Shown one piece after another: positions 28,211-37,222 of a DNA stretch of 64,000 nt (the first letter of the stretch is position 1; the number at the start of each line of letters is the position of its first letter). Origin of the DNA: Gammaproteobacteria bacterium. GTDB taxonomy: Bacteria; Pseudomonadota; Gammaproteobacteria; Pseudomonadales; JAUIET01. The DNA is taken from positions 62,001 through 126,000 of the forward strand of contig JAUIET010000007.1 in the NCBI GenBank assembly GCA_030429735.1, in the 5' to 3' direction. The position numbers were made by a program, and so were the translations under genes. Below the pieces are notes generated by a model. The model was not told the DNA's origin. It saw only the letters and a program-made list of their open reading frames with translations, and ran no database searches.

Positions 28211-28783
28211 ATGATTTATCTCGCCTCAAACTCACCCCGGCGGCAGGAACTGTTACAGCAAATTGGTATTCCGTTTCAGCAGCTGTCGGTCAGCATTGAC
28301 GAAAGTAAACGCGATACTGAATGCCCGGAACAATACGTGGTTCGCATGGCCAGAGAGAAAGCGGCCGCTGGGCGGGCACTCGCTGCCTCGGCAAATCCGG
28401 TACTGTCGGCCGACACAAGTGTTGTGATTGATGAAAACTGCCTGGGTAAGCCTGTCGACGAAGCACACGCGCTGCAGATGTTGCGGCAACTCTCCGGTCG
28501 CGAACACCAGGTTCTAAGTGCCGTCGCAATTGAACACAACGGTGAAACGGTGTATCGCCTGAGTGTGACAGACGTTGTGTTCAGGCCTTTACTGGACCAA
28601 GAGCTCAAACGTTACTGGCGTAGTGGCGAGCCGGTGGACAAAGCGGGCGCCTACGCGATTCAAGGCAGGGCCGCCGCGTTTGTAGAGCGTATCAGCGGTA
28701 GCTACAGTGGTGTGGTGGGCTTGCCATTGTATGAAACCGAGCAGCTATTACGGCAAGTGGGTGTAATTTGCGAAGCATTCTAA
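28211..28783 (+). CDS. maf: Maf-like nucleotide pyrophosphatase (dTTP/UTP type)
   Basis: Hydrolyses non-canonical or modified nucleoside triphosphates and is linked to septum control. The 190 aa protein opens with MIYLASNSPRRQELLQQIGI, carries the catalytic Asp in LSADTSVVID, and has SGREHQVLSAVAI and EPVDKAGAYAIQGRAA. The latter is typical of the YhdE (dTTP/UTP) branch rather than the YceF branch. It follows the membrane protein gene by 6 nt. Confidence 0.93.
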   Translation: MIYLASNSPRRQELLQQIGIPFQQLSVSIDESKRDTECPEQYVVRMAREKAAAGRALAASANPVLSADTSVVIDENCLGKPVDEAHALQMLRQLSGREHQVLSAVAIEHNGETVYRLSVTDVVFRPLLDQELKRYWRSGEPVDKAGAYAIQGRAAAFVERISGSYSGVVGLPLYETEQLLRQVGVICEAF

Positions 28784-28789
28784 TGTAAA

Positions 28790-28815
28790 GTTGCATATGT
28801 CAACGCTTATGCAAC
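28790..28815. other. Inverted repeat after maf
   Basis: gttgcata and tatgcaac form an 8-bp stem with a 10-nt loop, 6 nt after the maf stop. There is no T-run, so it is either a weak structure or a protein-binding site ahead of the crotonase gene. Confidence 0.4.
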
Positions 28816-28935
28816 ATAGCCTTGAATACCAAAGGATGCCACCCCGATGTTTGGAATTGCTAACGGATTTAATTTACTGTGGCAGTATAAATCAATGATG
28901 CTAAGGTCCAACGCCTGATCTGACGGAACACGAGA

Positions 28936-29706
28936 ATGTTTGAAACCCTTAAGGTATCGGTTGAGGATGCCATAGGTCGAATCACTCTGAATCGACCACA
29001 GTGCTTAAATGCACTTTCCCTACAGCTACTGAACGAACTAGCAGAGGCAGCCGATTGGTTTAACCAACAACAAGCAGTTCGTGCGGTGATTCTGAGTGGA
29101 AACGGGCGCGCGTTTTCAGCAGGCGCAGATCTGGAAGGTTTTCCTCGCCCTGGAGAGGCAAGCGCCCGTGCGGCCGCCGACGCTGGCAGAATAATGGCGG
29201 ATGCCATTGAAGCGATGAATGCCATTACGATCGCCGGCGTTCATGGCTGGTGTGTCGGTGGGGGCCTGGTAGTTGCGGCCGCCTGTGACCTTAGAATTGC
29301 CACCGATAATGCGCGCTTTTCCATTCCGGAAGTGGATTTAGGCATTCCACTCGCCTGGGGCGGTATACCGAGACTGGTGCGTGAAATTGGTCCAGCGCTC
29401 ACTAAAGAACTGGTGATCACCTGCCGTGAATTCAGCGCTGCGGAGGCGGCCAATGCCGGATTCCTGAACCGCGTTGTGGCACCGGAGGAGCTGGCTAATA
29501 CGGTTGAACAGTTGGCGGCGACAGTGGCATCCAAGCCCAGAGGCCCAGCTCTGGCAACCAAGCGTCACACCAATGCGGTTACTGAACAATCGCTTGGTGT
29601 GATGCGAAGCTGGTCTGATGCCGACGGCCTGCTCGCCTCACTGATGGACCCGGAATGCATTGCCGCCAGAGATGCGTATTTACAGTCGACATTGGGTAAG
29701 CGCTAG
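28936..29706 (+). CDS. Enoyl-CoA hydratase/isomerase family protein
   Basis: A 256 aa crotonase. Conserved parts are ITLNRPQCLNALS, the oxyanion segment AFSAGADLEGF and GVHGWCVGGGLVVAAACDLR, then RFSIPEVDLGIPLAWGGIPRL. One of the two catalytic Glu positions (SIPEVDLG) is kept and the second is not obvious, so isomerase or other crotonase chemistry is possible. It stands alone, with about 150 nt upstream holding only an inverted repeat. Confidence 0.9.
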   Translation: MFETLKVSVEDAIGRITLNRPQCLNALSLQLLNELAEAADWFNQQQAVRAVILSGNGRAFSAGADLEGFPRPGEASARAAADAGRIMADAIEAMNAITIAGVHGWCVGGGLVVAAACDLRIATDNARFSIPEVDLGIPLAWGGIPRLVREIGPALTKELVITCREFSAAEAANAGFLNRVVAPEELANTVEQLAATVASKPRGPALATKRHTNAVTEQSLGVMRSWSDADGLLASLMDPECIAARDAYLQSTLGKR

Positions 29707-29727
29707 GCGGGGAGAGGTCAGCTCGCC

Positions 29728-29990
29728 TTACTTGCGTCGCGCAGAAATATAACCCAGCAGTTCGATAACATCATCAACATCTTTGCCTATATCCTGACCG
29801 ATGTTAAAGCTCACATCGTCTTGCACAATTTGAGCGTTTTCAGCAGAGTCCACGCTGGCTGCGAATACCGCAACGTCCAGAGCTTCCCAGGATGACCTTA
29901 TAGGTTGAAGCGAGCTTTTCCGGCAGCGAAACAGTGCCGACTGTGCGCCTTTCAGTCCGCGCCACACCGTGTTTTACAGACTATTGACGC
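29728..29990 (-). pseudogene. Remnant of a peroxiredoxin-like (AhpC/TSA) gene with its active site deleted
   Basis: One frame gives an N-terminal strand (GTVSLPEKLASTYKVIL). It then breaks, and a second frame continues with EALDVAVFAASVDSAENAQ and DDVSFNIGQDIGKDV, jumping directly to the C-terminal DDVIELLGYISARRK. Compared with intact relatives as I know them, both the redox-active CxxC region and a central block (around the QPSEF strand) are missing. The 79-codon open frame is therefore the ruin of a larger gene. The upstream limit is approximate. Confidence 0.65.
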
Positions 29991-30021
29991 TTTCGCTTCG
30001 CGCGTTCATGAATAATGCGGG

Positions 30022-30402
30022 CTAGCCCATTTGGTGCAAAGCGCAGAGCTTGTTGCCCCAGGGATCACGAACATACGCCAGGTACAGCTTACCCAAGCCA
30101 CCTTCTCGAACACCGGGTGGGTCTTCATCAGTTACGCCGCCGTTGGCAACACCGGCTGCGTGCCAGGCGTCAGCAACTTCCGGGCTTTCGGCTGCAAAGC
30201 CTATAGTAGAGCCATTGCCATGGCTGCAAGGCTCGCCATTGATGGGCTTGGTTAATGCAAATATTCCGGTCGGGGTAAAATAAAAGCAGCGGCCTTTATC
30301 ATCGATTGTGCCGGGCGGGTGACCCATGGTGGAAAGCAGCGCGTCGTAAAATTGTTTGCCGGCCTCAACATCGTCAACGCCGATCATAATATGACTGAAC
30401 AT
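30022..30402 (-). CDS. VOC (glyoxalase/dioxygenase superfamily) protein
   Basis: A 126 aa single-chain VOC protein with two beta-alpha-beta-beta-beta modules. It opens with FSHIMIGVDDVEAGKQFYDALL and ends with KLYLAYVRDPWGNKLCALH, where metal or substrate residues usually sit. ATG 30402 has GGAG 6 nt upstream. It is often found as a small lactoylglutathione-lyase-like protein of unknown substrate. Confidence 0.88.
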   Translation of the reverse strand: MFSHIMIGVDDVEAGKQFYDALLSTMGHPPGTIDDKGRCFYFTPTGIFALTKPINGEPCSHGNGSTIGFAAESPEVADAWHAAGVANGGVTDEDPPGVREGGLGKLYLAYVRDPWGNKLCALHQMG

Positions 30403-30487
30403 TTAAACTCCAGATTGGTTTAGAAAGCCGCGCAAGTGTGACGTTTGCAGCGCCGAATGTCTATAGATTGGCGTATCCGATGACGAT

Positions 30488-31843
30488 CTATAGCTTCTCA
30501 ATAATCAGCGGCAAACCATCGGCAGGTTTGGGCAATGGAATAGTATTAAATTGGTGAGTGGCTTTGGGCGAGAGTGTTACCCGGTAGCGGCTTAGAAACT
30601 GATGTAGGAACATCTTGCTGTTCATCAATGCGAAATGCATACCTATGCATTTATGTGCACCACCACCAAAGCCAATGAAACCAAAGCTATGCCGCTTGTG
30701 CTCACTTCGAGGCGCCAGCCAGCGATCTATGTCGTATCGGTGTGGGTCGCTCCATAACTCGGGTGCGCGATGATGATAAGACTGGGCGAGAAAGACAATG
30801 GTGTTTGCCGGAATAGTGTAACCGCCCAACTCGCACTCGCGAATGGTTCTGCGTTGTTGCAGCTGCACTGACGGGTGCAAACGCAAGGCCTCTTTAACGG
30901 CAGCGTCGCAAAGTTCGAGCGTGTCGAGATCTTCGTAATCAAGCACAGGTTTACTCAATGCGGATACTTCATCGCGTATGCGCTGCTGTAACTGCTGGTC
31001 TTTACCCAGGTAGTACATGATATGGCTGAGCGTACTTGTGGTTGTATCATGCGCCGCAAATAACAGAAATGTCATGTGGCGAATAATGTCTTCGTCACTG
31101 AAGTACTCACCATCTTCGTTCTTCTCACGAGTGAAATGACTGAACATATCCGTGCCATCGCCGGCTCGTCGCTCCTCAATCAGGTCGGCGAAGAAAGCGT
31201 GCAGAAAGCGTTGCCCACGTTTGCCTTGTTTAAATTTCCCAAACGGGAACTCTTTTTTAACAATCGCCATCATGCCTTCGGAAATGTCGTGAAAGGCAGT
31301 GTTGAGTTTCTCAGCGTCACCATCCATGTCGGACAGGCCGACAAAAATTTTCGCGGCTATGTCGAGCAGGTTCTGTTTGATGCCCGGAACAAAATGAAAA
31401 TCCGGGTCTTTCTCCCATTGCTCGAAGGCAGTATCAAACAACGGCGCCATGTCATTCATATAGCCGCGCATGGCGTTGTTCTTAAACGCCGTTTGCATCA
31501 TGCGGCGCTGAAAACGATGCTCGTCAAAATCTCTCAACAGCAGCGCCCCCCGGTAAAACAAACCGAGTGAGTCGGCGTAGCCCATCTCCGCTGAAAAATT
31601 TCGTTCCTTGTCGAGCAGTATATGTTGGTATATGTCCGGGCCAAGCACCAACACACCTTTAAAACCGGTCAGTCGAAACTGACAGACAGGGCCGTACTGC
31701 TTGACCTGCCGATCGATCGTGCCGTCAAAATCCTTCAGTAAGCTGAAGGTCTGGCCAACCAGTGGCATACCGAAGCTGCCGGGTATGTGGTCCAGGTTCT
31801 TGTTGGTAGCGACGTGTTTGTAATCGGCTGTTGTTGCTGTCAT
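30488..31843 (-). CDS. Cytochrome P450
   Basis: Heme-thiolate monooxygenase (451 aa). Oxygen-activating I-helix LLFAAHDTTTSTLSH, ExxR motif VKEALRLHP, and heme-Cys loop FIGFGGGAHKCIGMHFA are all intact. The N-terminus starts with a proline-rich IPGSFGMPLVGQTFSLL and has no membrane anchor. The sequence resembles CYP51/CYP120-type enzymes, so a sterol, retinoid or terpenoid substrate is possible. A TTG at 31885 would add 14 residues; the ATG at 31843 is preferred. It is divergent from a TetR gene with a palindromic operator between them. No ferredoxin gene is adjacent. Confidence 0.92.
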   Translation of the reverse strand: MTATTADYKHVATNKNLDHIPGSFGMPLVGQTFSLLKDFDGTIDRQVKQYGPVCQFRLTGFKGVLVLGPDIYQHILLDKERNFSAEMGYADSLGLFYRGALLLRDFDEHRFQRRMMQTAFKNNAMRGYMNDMAPLFDTAFEQWEKDPDFHFVPGIKQNLLDIAAKIFVGLSDMDGDAEKLNTAFHDISEGMMAIVKKEFPFGKFKQGKRGQRFLHAFFADLIEERRAGDGTDMFSHFTREKNEDGEYFSDEDIIRHMTFLLFAAHDTTTSTLSHIMYYLGKDQQLQQRIRDEVSALSKPVLDYEDLDTLELCDAAVKEALRLHPSVQLQQRRTIRECELGGYTIPANTIVFLAQSYHHRAPELWSDPHRYDIDRWLAPRSEHKRHSFGFIGFGGGAHKCIGMHFALMNSKMFLHQFLSRYRVTLSPKATHQFNTIPLPKPADGLPLIIEKL

Positions 31844-31904
31844 TGGGTACTCGCGGCGCGGTAGGCAGAATGTCTGATTGTTCAAGAATAGCCAAAAACA
31901 GCAT

Positions 31905-31926
31905 ACATATCAAACGTTCGATATGT
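31905..31926. promoter_or_regulatory. Candidate TetR operator between the P450 and its regulator
   Basis: A 22-bp sequence, acatatcaaacg followed by ttcgatatgt, is palindromic in 20 of 22 positions. It is centred about 72 nt before the P450 ATG and 66 nt before the TetR ATG. A TATACT-like minus-10 element for the TetR gene lies just downstream (31942-31947). The position fits joint repression of both genes. Confidence 0.75.
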
Positions 31927-31980
31927 TTAGAAAATGTATCTATACTGCGGTTTTAAAGAACCGGTAAACCATCAGTACCT

Positions 31981-32571
31981 ATGCGTAAAGTAGACCACGA
32001 CAGTCGCCGCGAAGAGGTGGCAGCGGTTGCTGCAAAACTCATTGCAGAACAAGGACTTGAAAACCTGACCACCAGAAATCTGGCGAAAGCCATGGGGTGT
32101 TCGATCGGTGTTCTATCGCATTATTTCGCCAATAAGCAGGAAATTGTTCTGGCTGCTTTTGACTGGGCTGACGAGCGAATTGACTCCCGTATTCAGGAAG
32201 CCATACGCAGTCGAGACGCCTCCCTGGAAACCTTCGTGCCGATTATTCTTGAAGGCCTGCCTGTTACGCCGGAATCGGATTTGGAATGGAAAGTACGGTT
32301 CAACCTGTACACCTACGCATTCACCGAGCAGCGTCTGCGCGACGCCCAGCGGCAAAAGCTGCTCCAGTTTCGCAGCATGATGGAAGCATTGATCGGCACG
32401 CTCCAGAAAAACGGCGAGGTTCGCCGTGACACGGACGCCGCCTTGATCACGCGGCTGGCATTTGATTTGGTAACAGGTGCTGCGCACTCCATGCTGATGC
32501 TGCCATTTGAAAAGCGACAGGAAAGTGCTGAGCAGTTGTTGGGTTTGCTGGATCAGTTGCGGCCGAGTTAA
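31981..32571 (+). CDS. TetR/AcrR family transcriptional regulator
   Basis: A 196 aa repressor. The N-terminal helix-turn-helix reads LTTRNLAKAMGCSIGVLSHYFANKQE (split about residues 31-55), which is canonical for the family. The C-terminal ligand domain is of the BetI-like TetR_C_6 style (WKVRFNLYTYAFTEQRLRD). Divergent orientation to the P450 and the palindrome between them suggest it controls the P450 and itself. Confidence 0.92.
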   Translation: MRKVDHDSRREEVAAVAAKLIAEQGLENLTTRNLAKAMGCSIGVLSHYFANKQEIVLAAFDWADERIDSRIQEAIRSRDASLETFVPIILEGLPVTPESDLEWKVRFNLYTYAFTEQRLRDAQRQKLLQFRSMMEALIGTLQKNGEVRRDTDAALITRLAFDLVTGAAHSMLMLPFEKRQESAEQLLGLLDQLRPS

Positions 32572-32700
32572 TAAACGAGTTAACCGGCGTAAAATCGGGG
32601 CAAGATCAACCTGACCCCACTTGATTCAAATCAAGGTACGCTCTCGAATCACCGTTACCATGAACATGTGTAACCACCACTTGAAAGCGAGGTCAGTCCG

Positions 32701-33147
32701 ATGATTCGATTTCTAATAGTTTCATTATGTTGTGTGTTGATGTCAGGCTGCGATACAGGCGCAGATTCACCACGGGGTTTTAGTTTGCCGGAAGGCAATG
32801 CCGAAAAGGGTCAGGTTGCGTTTACGAAGCATCAATGCACCGATTGCCATAGCGTAAAAGGTGTGGAGCTGGTTGAGCAATCTGAGACCAGTGAGCTGAA
32901 CATTATGCTGGGCGGACAAACGCCCAACGTGAAGACCTACGCGGATATTGTGACATCAATCATAAATCCTTCGCACCGCATACATCCGCGTCACCGAGCT
33001 GATGGAACAGATGAAAATGGTGATTCAAAGATGCGCGTTTACAACGACGTGCTGACGGTCACAGAGTTGATTGATCTGGTCGCATTTCTTCAACCACAGT
33101 ACGACTTTATGCCTTACTATTACACCCGTTATCGCGTGTATCAATAA
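32701..33147 (+). CDS. Lipoprotein c-type cytochrome
   Basis: A 148 aa envelope electron carrier. The signal peptide ends in a lipobox (VLMSGC, Cys17). One heme c site, HQCTDCHSVKG, lies around residue 46. The Met axial ligand is likely in the SKMRVY segment before the C-terminal helix (VTELIDLVAFLQPQY). The Tyr-rich tail (MPYYYTRYRVYQ) is unusual. The USP-like gene follows 32 nt downstream. Confidence 0.88.
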   Translation: MIRFLIVSLCCVLMSGCDTGADSPRGFSLPEGNAEKGQVAFTKHQCTDCHSVKGVELVEQSETSELNIMLGGQTPNVKTYADIVTSIINPSHRIHPRHRADGTDENGDSKMRVYNDVLTVTELIDLVAFLQPQYDFMPYYYTRYRVYQ

Positions 33148-33179
33148 TTGATGAAACGGAAAAATCAGTGAGGTCCTGG

Positions 33180-34034
33180 ATGAGAGTAATTCTTGTACCG
33201 GTTGCGGATCGCCCGGAATGTGTTCATGCCTTGAACACCAGCTTTTGGATGGCCAAACGTTTGGGCGCGTCGGTTATTGGTTGCCATATTCGACCGCATG
33301 CAGACAGCGAAACATTATTACCCGACGCACTATCTGGCGACCACCAAGGTGCGTGGAAGCGCGCCTATGACTCAAAATTCGCATCTGACGCGCATAAATC
33401 GGCTGAATCCGTATTTGCAGAGATTGCCGCGGCCCACGATTATCCGATCAAAACCAAGCCTTCTCTATCACCTGCCGCGTATTGGGAGGAAAAGTTGGGC
33501 ACCCCAAACCGGGTCATTGCCATTAATGGCCCCGTTGCGGATTTAACGGTAGTTTCCAGACCAAAACGACTGGGTGGTTCCATATCGCGAACCTTCATGC
33601 ACGCGGCCATCGACAACGCATGCCGCCCGGTGCTCATTTTGCCGCAACGTAAAGTAGCTGGCGTGGGGAAACGAATTACCATTGCCTGGAATCAAAGCAG
33701 TGAAGCGTCACGTGCCGTGTTCGCCGCCTTACCGCTGCTGCGTCGTGCTGATAATGTCAGCATTGTGACGTGTGGCCCTGAGACGCAATTGGGCCCGAAA
33801 TCAGGTCAATTGCGCAGTTACCTCAAGCACTGGGGTGTCAAAGCAGATATCCAGAGGTTCCGCAAAGACACTGCCTGCGAAGCGAGCATTCTGAAAGCCT
33901 ATGACGACAGTCGCTCAGACTTGCTCGTTATGGGCGCCTACAGCCGAAGTCGCACGCGGGAGACTATCTTCGGTGGCGTGACCGACTACATGTTGAATAA
34001 AGCATCGAAAACCTCGCTGTTTGTGCACGCCTGA
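33180..34034 (+). CDS. Universal stress protein family, two-domain
   Basis: A 284 aa protein with two USP-like halves. The second half keeps the ATP-binding signature DLLVMGAYSRSRTRETIFGG, then VTDYMLNKASKTSLFVHA; the first half is more divergent. GTG at 33168 would add four residues; ATG 33180 is adopted because it begins directly at the first strand (RVILVPVADRPE). Probably cotranscribed with the cytochrome. Confidence 0.87.
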   Translation: MRVILVPVADRPECVHALNTSFWMAKRLGASVIGCHIRPHADSETLLPDALSGDHQGAWKRAYDSKFASDAHKSAESVFAEIAAAHDYPIKTKPSLSPAAYWEEKLGTPNRVIAINGPVADLTVVSRPKRLGGSISRTFMHAAIDNACRPVLILPQRKVAGVGKRITIAWNQSSEASRAVFAALPLLRRADNVSIVTCGPETQLGPKSGQLRSYLKHWGVKADIQRFRKDTACEASILKAYDDSRSDLLVMGAYSRSRTRETIFGGVTDYMLNKASKTSLFVHA

Positions 34035-34045
34035 TAGCGGCAAAG

Positions 34046-34079
34046 CCTGGTGTCCCTTAACACCTGGTGTCCCTTAACA
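34046..34079 (+). repeat. Perfect 17-bp tandem direct repeat
   Basis: cctggtgtcccttaaca occurs twice head to tail, 12 nt after the USP stop. The core gtcccttaacac reappears inverted at 43395-43406, also between genes. Confidence 0.85.
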
Positions 34080-34179
34080 TAAGTAGCGACTATCCGCCCA
34101 CGCAATAAAGTTTGCACAAAGACGGCCGATACCTTCATCACATTCTCCTAATTGTGGCCAGTAGCCCTGGGCGACTATC

Positions 34180-35682
34180 GTGAACAAGCACCTGGAAGCA
34201 AAAATACTGAATTGCCGTGATCTGCCTTCGCCGCCGATTGTCGCCGCACGCATTGTTAATCAGGTGGAAGACGACTGTCAGCTGTCAGACCTTGTCGACA
34301 TTGTGTCGGATGATCCGGCAACAAGCCTGAAGCTGATGCGGCTGGCAAATTCGGCCGCCTATCGCGGCACCAAACCCTGTAGTACGGTATTGTCTGCTGT
34401 CACGCGATTGGGCATCAACGTCAGTGTGATGACCGCACTCAGTTTCTCACTGGCAAATACTCTACGCGTACCTGGCAAGAGCAATCTTGATCATGATTAT
34501 CTTTGGCGCCGTTCGGTCACATCTGCCGCGGTTGCTCGCTTTTTGGCAACGCGGGCGAATGTGCACAACTGGGAAGAATGTTTTCTCGCGGCTCTGGTTC
34601 AAGACATAGGTATGCTGGCCGCAGACTGTGCGATCAGAGGTATCTATGAGGACCTGACGGTCTATGCGCAACATGAATACGCGCAACTCGCTGAAATCGC
34701 CTCTCTCAAAGTCGACCACAGCAAGCTTGGAGCAAGTCTGCTGAAGCACTGGAAATTACCCGCCACTATTGTGGATGCCGTAGCACACAGCCATGCGCTG
34801 GAACGTCTGATGAAGCGTGCGGATTGTATCGATTCGCTCTGGTGTGTCGCGTATTCTGGAATACTGGCCGACGCGGTACTGCTGTCTGATGAGCTGGAGT
34901 TAGCCAGAGCAATCGCCTTAGGACGGGCCTGCATGGGAGATCTTGCGGGAAATTCCGAGAGTGAGTTTACGCACGCCTTGTTTGCGTCTGTAAAAGACGC
35001 TGAGGCACTTTTTGAAGCAAGCCTGGTGCCAAACATGGATGAACTGATGGTTGCTTCAAAAAGCCTGATGTTTGACTACATGATTGGTCAAGGTCAAGCC
35101 GCCGCCAATGACGAACATGTTTCCAATCTACAAAGCCGAGTCGAAGAACTGGAAGAAGAAAATCGCCGTGATGCGCTGACGGGCGCGTACAACAGGCAGT
35201 ATTTTGACGACGTGCTTGATGGCATGATTAATGACTCGGCTGAAATAGGCTCACCACTGAGTTTGATGTTTATAGACGCTGATCATTTCAAGCAGATAAA
35301 TGATGTGCATGGCCATCACGTAGGCGACCAAGTCCTTATTTGGATCGCCACGACCTTGCAACAGGCGGTGCGAGATACCGATGTTGTTGCGCGCTATGGT
35401 GGTGAAGAGTTTGTTGTAATTCTGCCAACATTAGGCGAAGAACACGCCGCTGCGCTTGGTGATCGAATAGTGGCGCGCATGAGTGAGGCAATCATCACGG
35501 TGGACGATCTGGAACTGCAGGTAACTGTCTCCATTGGAATTGCCGCCGCGAGTTCAGGTTCGCAACGGCGATCATCCAGAGATCTTATAGTGGGTGCAGA
35601 TCAGGCGATGTACTTCTCTAAAAAAACCGGGCGTAATAAGTGCTCACGCGCTTCCGCATTACCTCAGCAACGGTCTGCATAA
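34180..35682 (+). CDS. HDOD-GGDEF diguanylate cyclase
   Basis: A 500 aa cytosolic signalling protein. The HDOD domain (about residues 12-210) includes DLPSPPIVAARI, SDDPATSLKLMRLANSAAY and LAALVQDIGML. A short acidic coiled coil (about 315-330) leads to a GGDEF domain (about 330-490) with RYGGEEFVVILPT at 406-418. The product-inhibition site RxxD (RDTD) lies five residues before GGEEF. Active c-di-GMP synthesis with feedback inhibition is therefore likely. The start is GTG 34180. No partner gene is adjacent. Confidence 0.92.
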   Translation: MNKHLEAKILNCRDLPSPPIVAARIVNQVEDDCQLSDLVDIVSDDPATSLKLMRLANSAAYRGTKPCSTVLSAVTRLGINVSVMTALSFSLANTLRVPGKSNLDHDYLWRRSVTSAAVARFLATRANVHNWEECFLAALVQDIGMLAADCAIRGIYEDLTVYAQHEYAQLAEIASLKVDHSKLGASLLKHWKLPATIVDAVAHSHALERLMKRADCIDSLWCVAYSGILADAVLLSDELELARAIALGRACMGDLAGNSESEFTHALFASVKDAEALFEASLVPNMDELMVASKSLMFDYMIGQGQAAANDEHVSNLQSRVEELEEENRRDALTGAYNRQYFDDVLDGMINDSAEIGSPLSLMFIDADHFKQINDVHGHHVGDQVLIWIATTLQQAVRDTDVVARYGGEEFVVILPTLGEEHAAALGDRIVARMSEAIITVDDLELQVTVSIGIAAASSGSQRRSSRDLIVGADQAMYFSKKTGRNKCSRASALPQQRSA

Positions 35683-35698
35683 GCCTTGTTTGCAAGAC

Positions 35699-36112
35699 TT
35701 AGCCTGCACGAATCTGCGACTTCACCTGTTTTCGTTGCTCGCGGCCATCGAGTTTGTAGATTTTTGCAATCGGCACCGGAATGCGCGATGAGAAACGATC
35801 AACCACTTGCACGGTGTCAAAACGCGCGTGTATCTGCGAGCCGGTGGATGTCAGTGCAATGGCGTTATTAAAGTGAAGACCAGGCAGGTTGCGTTGCAGT
35901 ATCAGCAAGTACGACGTACTTGGTGAGGTACTCACAATCACCGAGCGCTTGTCTACCACTGTGTAATCATCAATAGACCAACGACTAAAGCGCTCGACTT
36001 GCGGTAACTGATCAAACTGATACTTTTCTGGTATTGGTTTAACAGCTGCGTTTGCGGTGACTGCCGCGAGGCTCAGGGCAGTAGCGACGGCAATATTTCT
36101 TAACACGCTCAT
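35699..36112 (-). CDS. Small secreted protein, DUF6491-like
   Basis: A 137 aa protein with a signal peptide (residues 1-22, ending AVTANA). The mature part includes GDYTVV-type sequence (SRWSIDDYTVVDKRSVIVST) and RNLPGL. These are typical of a small proteobacterial family (DUF6491) of unknown role. Of three in-frame starts the ATG at 36112 is chosen, because GGAG lies 6 nt upstream and would abut the earlier ATG at 36118. Confidence 0.72.
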   Translation of the reverse strand: MSVLRNIAVATALSLAAVTANAAVKPIPEKYQFDQLPQVERFSRWSIDDYTVVDKRSVIVSTSPSTSYLLILQRNLPGLHFNNAIALTSTGSQIHARFDTVQVVDRFSSRIPVPIAKIYKLDGREQRKQVKSQIRAG

Positions 36113-36189
36113 ACTCATCTCCGACAACGTTTCATGTATGTTTGAAGAAGAATAGAAAAGACAAGCTTAACTGTTGCTGAACAGTGAGC

Positions 36190-36771
36190 CTAGTCTTGAA
36201 CGCGTTTGTAGACTGTCTCGACTGCTTTGGCTTGTTCGCCTTCAGGCGTAACGTTATAGGCGGTAATGACCAGGTGGTTTCGGTTAACTAACTGATAGTC
36301 TGTTCGCCAGCCCCAGTCCGGGGTGTCCGCGCCGACAGAGTATTGACCTAATACACTGAACCCGGTATCCGTTGGCTTGCCCTGTGAAAACTGAATGGCG
36401 TAATTCATGTGAAAATCGTCAATCCAGGCGATCTGAAATTGATGTGCTACTGAATTGAAAGCAATACTTTCTTCGCCACTGCGGGGTTTGCCTTTGATAG
36501 ACCCGTGGTAACTGTGTCTCAGAAAACGACCATCTAGAATCAGCTGGAACTGCCCTGAAATATCTGACTGATCTGCAAGCACATCGGGTTCGAACCAGGT
36601 TTTTACGGTGCCCTGCCATTTGCCCACCAGCGAGCGGAGGAAAGCGTTCTGCTGTTCGGCAATGGTTGAGGTATCGTTCATAACGGTCTCCGAGTGCGCG
36701 TGAAGCGTTTGCAATGACAGGGCAAGGAGCAATACGCATTGAAGCAACAGTCTTGGCTGAGCAGCGATCAT
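36190..36771 (-). CDS. Secreted DUF1579-like protein
   Basis: A 193 aa protein with a signal peptide (about residues 1-25, ending TLHAHSE). It has a DUF1579-type calycin-like body: LVGKWQGTVKTWFEPD, LILDGRFLRHSYHGSI, IAWIDDFHMNYAI and DYQLVNRNHLVITAYNV. Family function is unknown. GGAG 7 nt before the ATG at 36771 decides the start over an upstream TTG. It lies 77 nt upstream of the DUF6491-like gene on the same strand. Confidence 0.82.
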   Translation of the reverse strand: MIAAQPRLLLQCVLLLALSLQTLHAHSETVMNDTSTIAEQQNAFLRSLVGKWQGTVKTWFEPDVLADQSDISGQFQLILDGRFLRHSYHGSIKGKPRSGEESIAFNSVAHQFQIAWIDDFHMNYAIQFSQGKPTDTGFSVLGQYSVGADTPDWGWRTDYQLVNRNHLVITAYNVTPEGEQAKAVETVYKRVQD

Positions 36772-36841
36772 ATCCAATCTCCTTTAACAGCGGGTTTGAT
36801 TTACACAAGGTTTGCACAGATTCGCGCCATAGAGTGTACAC

Positions 36842-37222
36842 GTCCGCCGGTGAATCGGGTCAATCATGGCGATCACATGAGCGTAGTGGGCAAGGGATCA
36901 TGCCGCATTCAGCTTGTTTGGTTTCTTCACCACTCGCGGGGTTGAGCCGCTTACAGATGCCTGGGCGGCTTAGCTTGCTACAGACTGGTAAAGCGATTCA
37001 GGATACTGAGGTAGCGTGCCAAGGTTTAGGCGGATGGGGGCGTTTGGTGCCGCTACTCTCTCGGCTGGTCACACCACTGGTGCAGGTGTCGCGTGTGCAT
37101 CTCCGTTGCCGTCCCTGTCTAACTGTCCGTGTCAGGTGGCACCAGTATACAAACGGGATCAGTGCTGTCTGTAAGACATGTCGCAAAGACAATTGTAAAA
37201 TAGTGAAAAACTACCAATTCCA
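36842..37222. other. Gene-poor interval
   Basis: About 380 nt between the DUF1579-like gene and the crotonase gene. Open frames here give low-complexity, non-protein-like translations. I see no RNA gene, repeat or recognisable gene remnant. Confidence 0.6.

Noticed and set aside
29728-29967. The 79-codon open frame as an intact small gene
   Set aside because: Its pieces match separated parts of a peroxiredoxin-like protein with the active site missing, so it is reported as a remnant.
36580-36600. A gttcgaac sequence resembling a tRNA T-loop
   Set aside because: It lies inside the DUF1579-like coding frame and no cloverleaf can be built around it.
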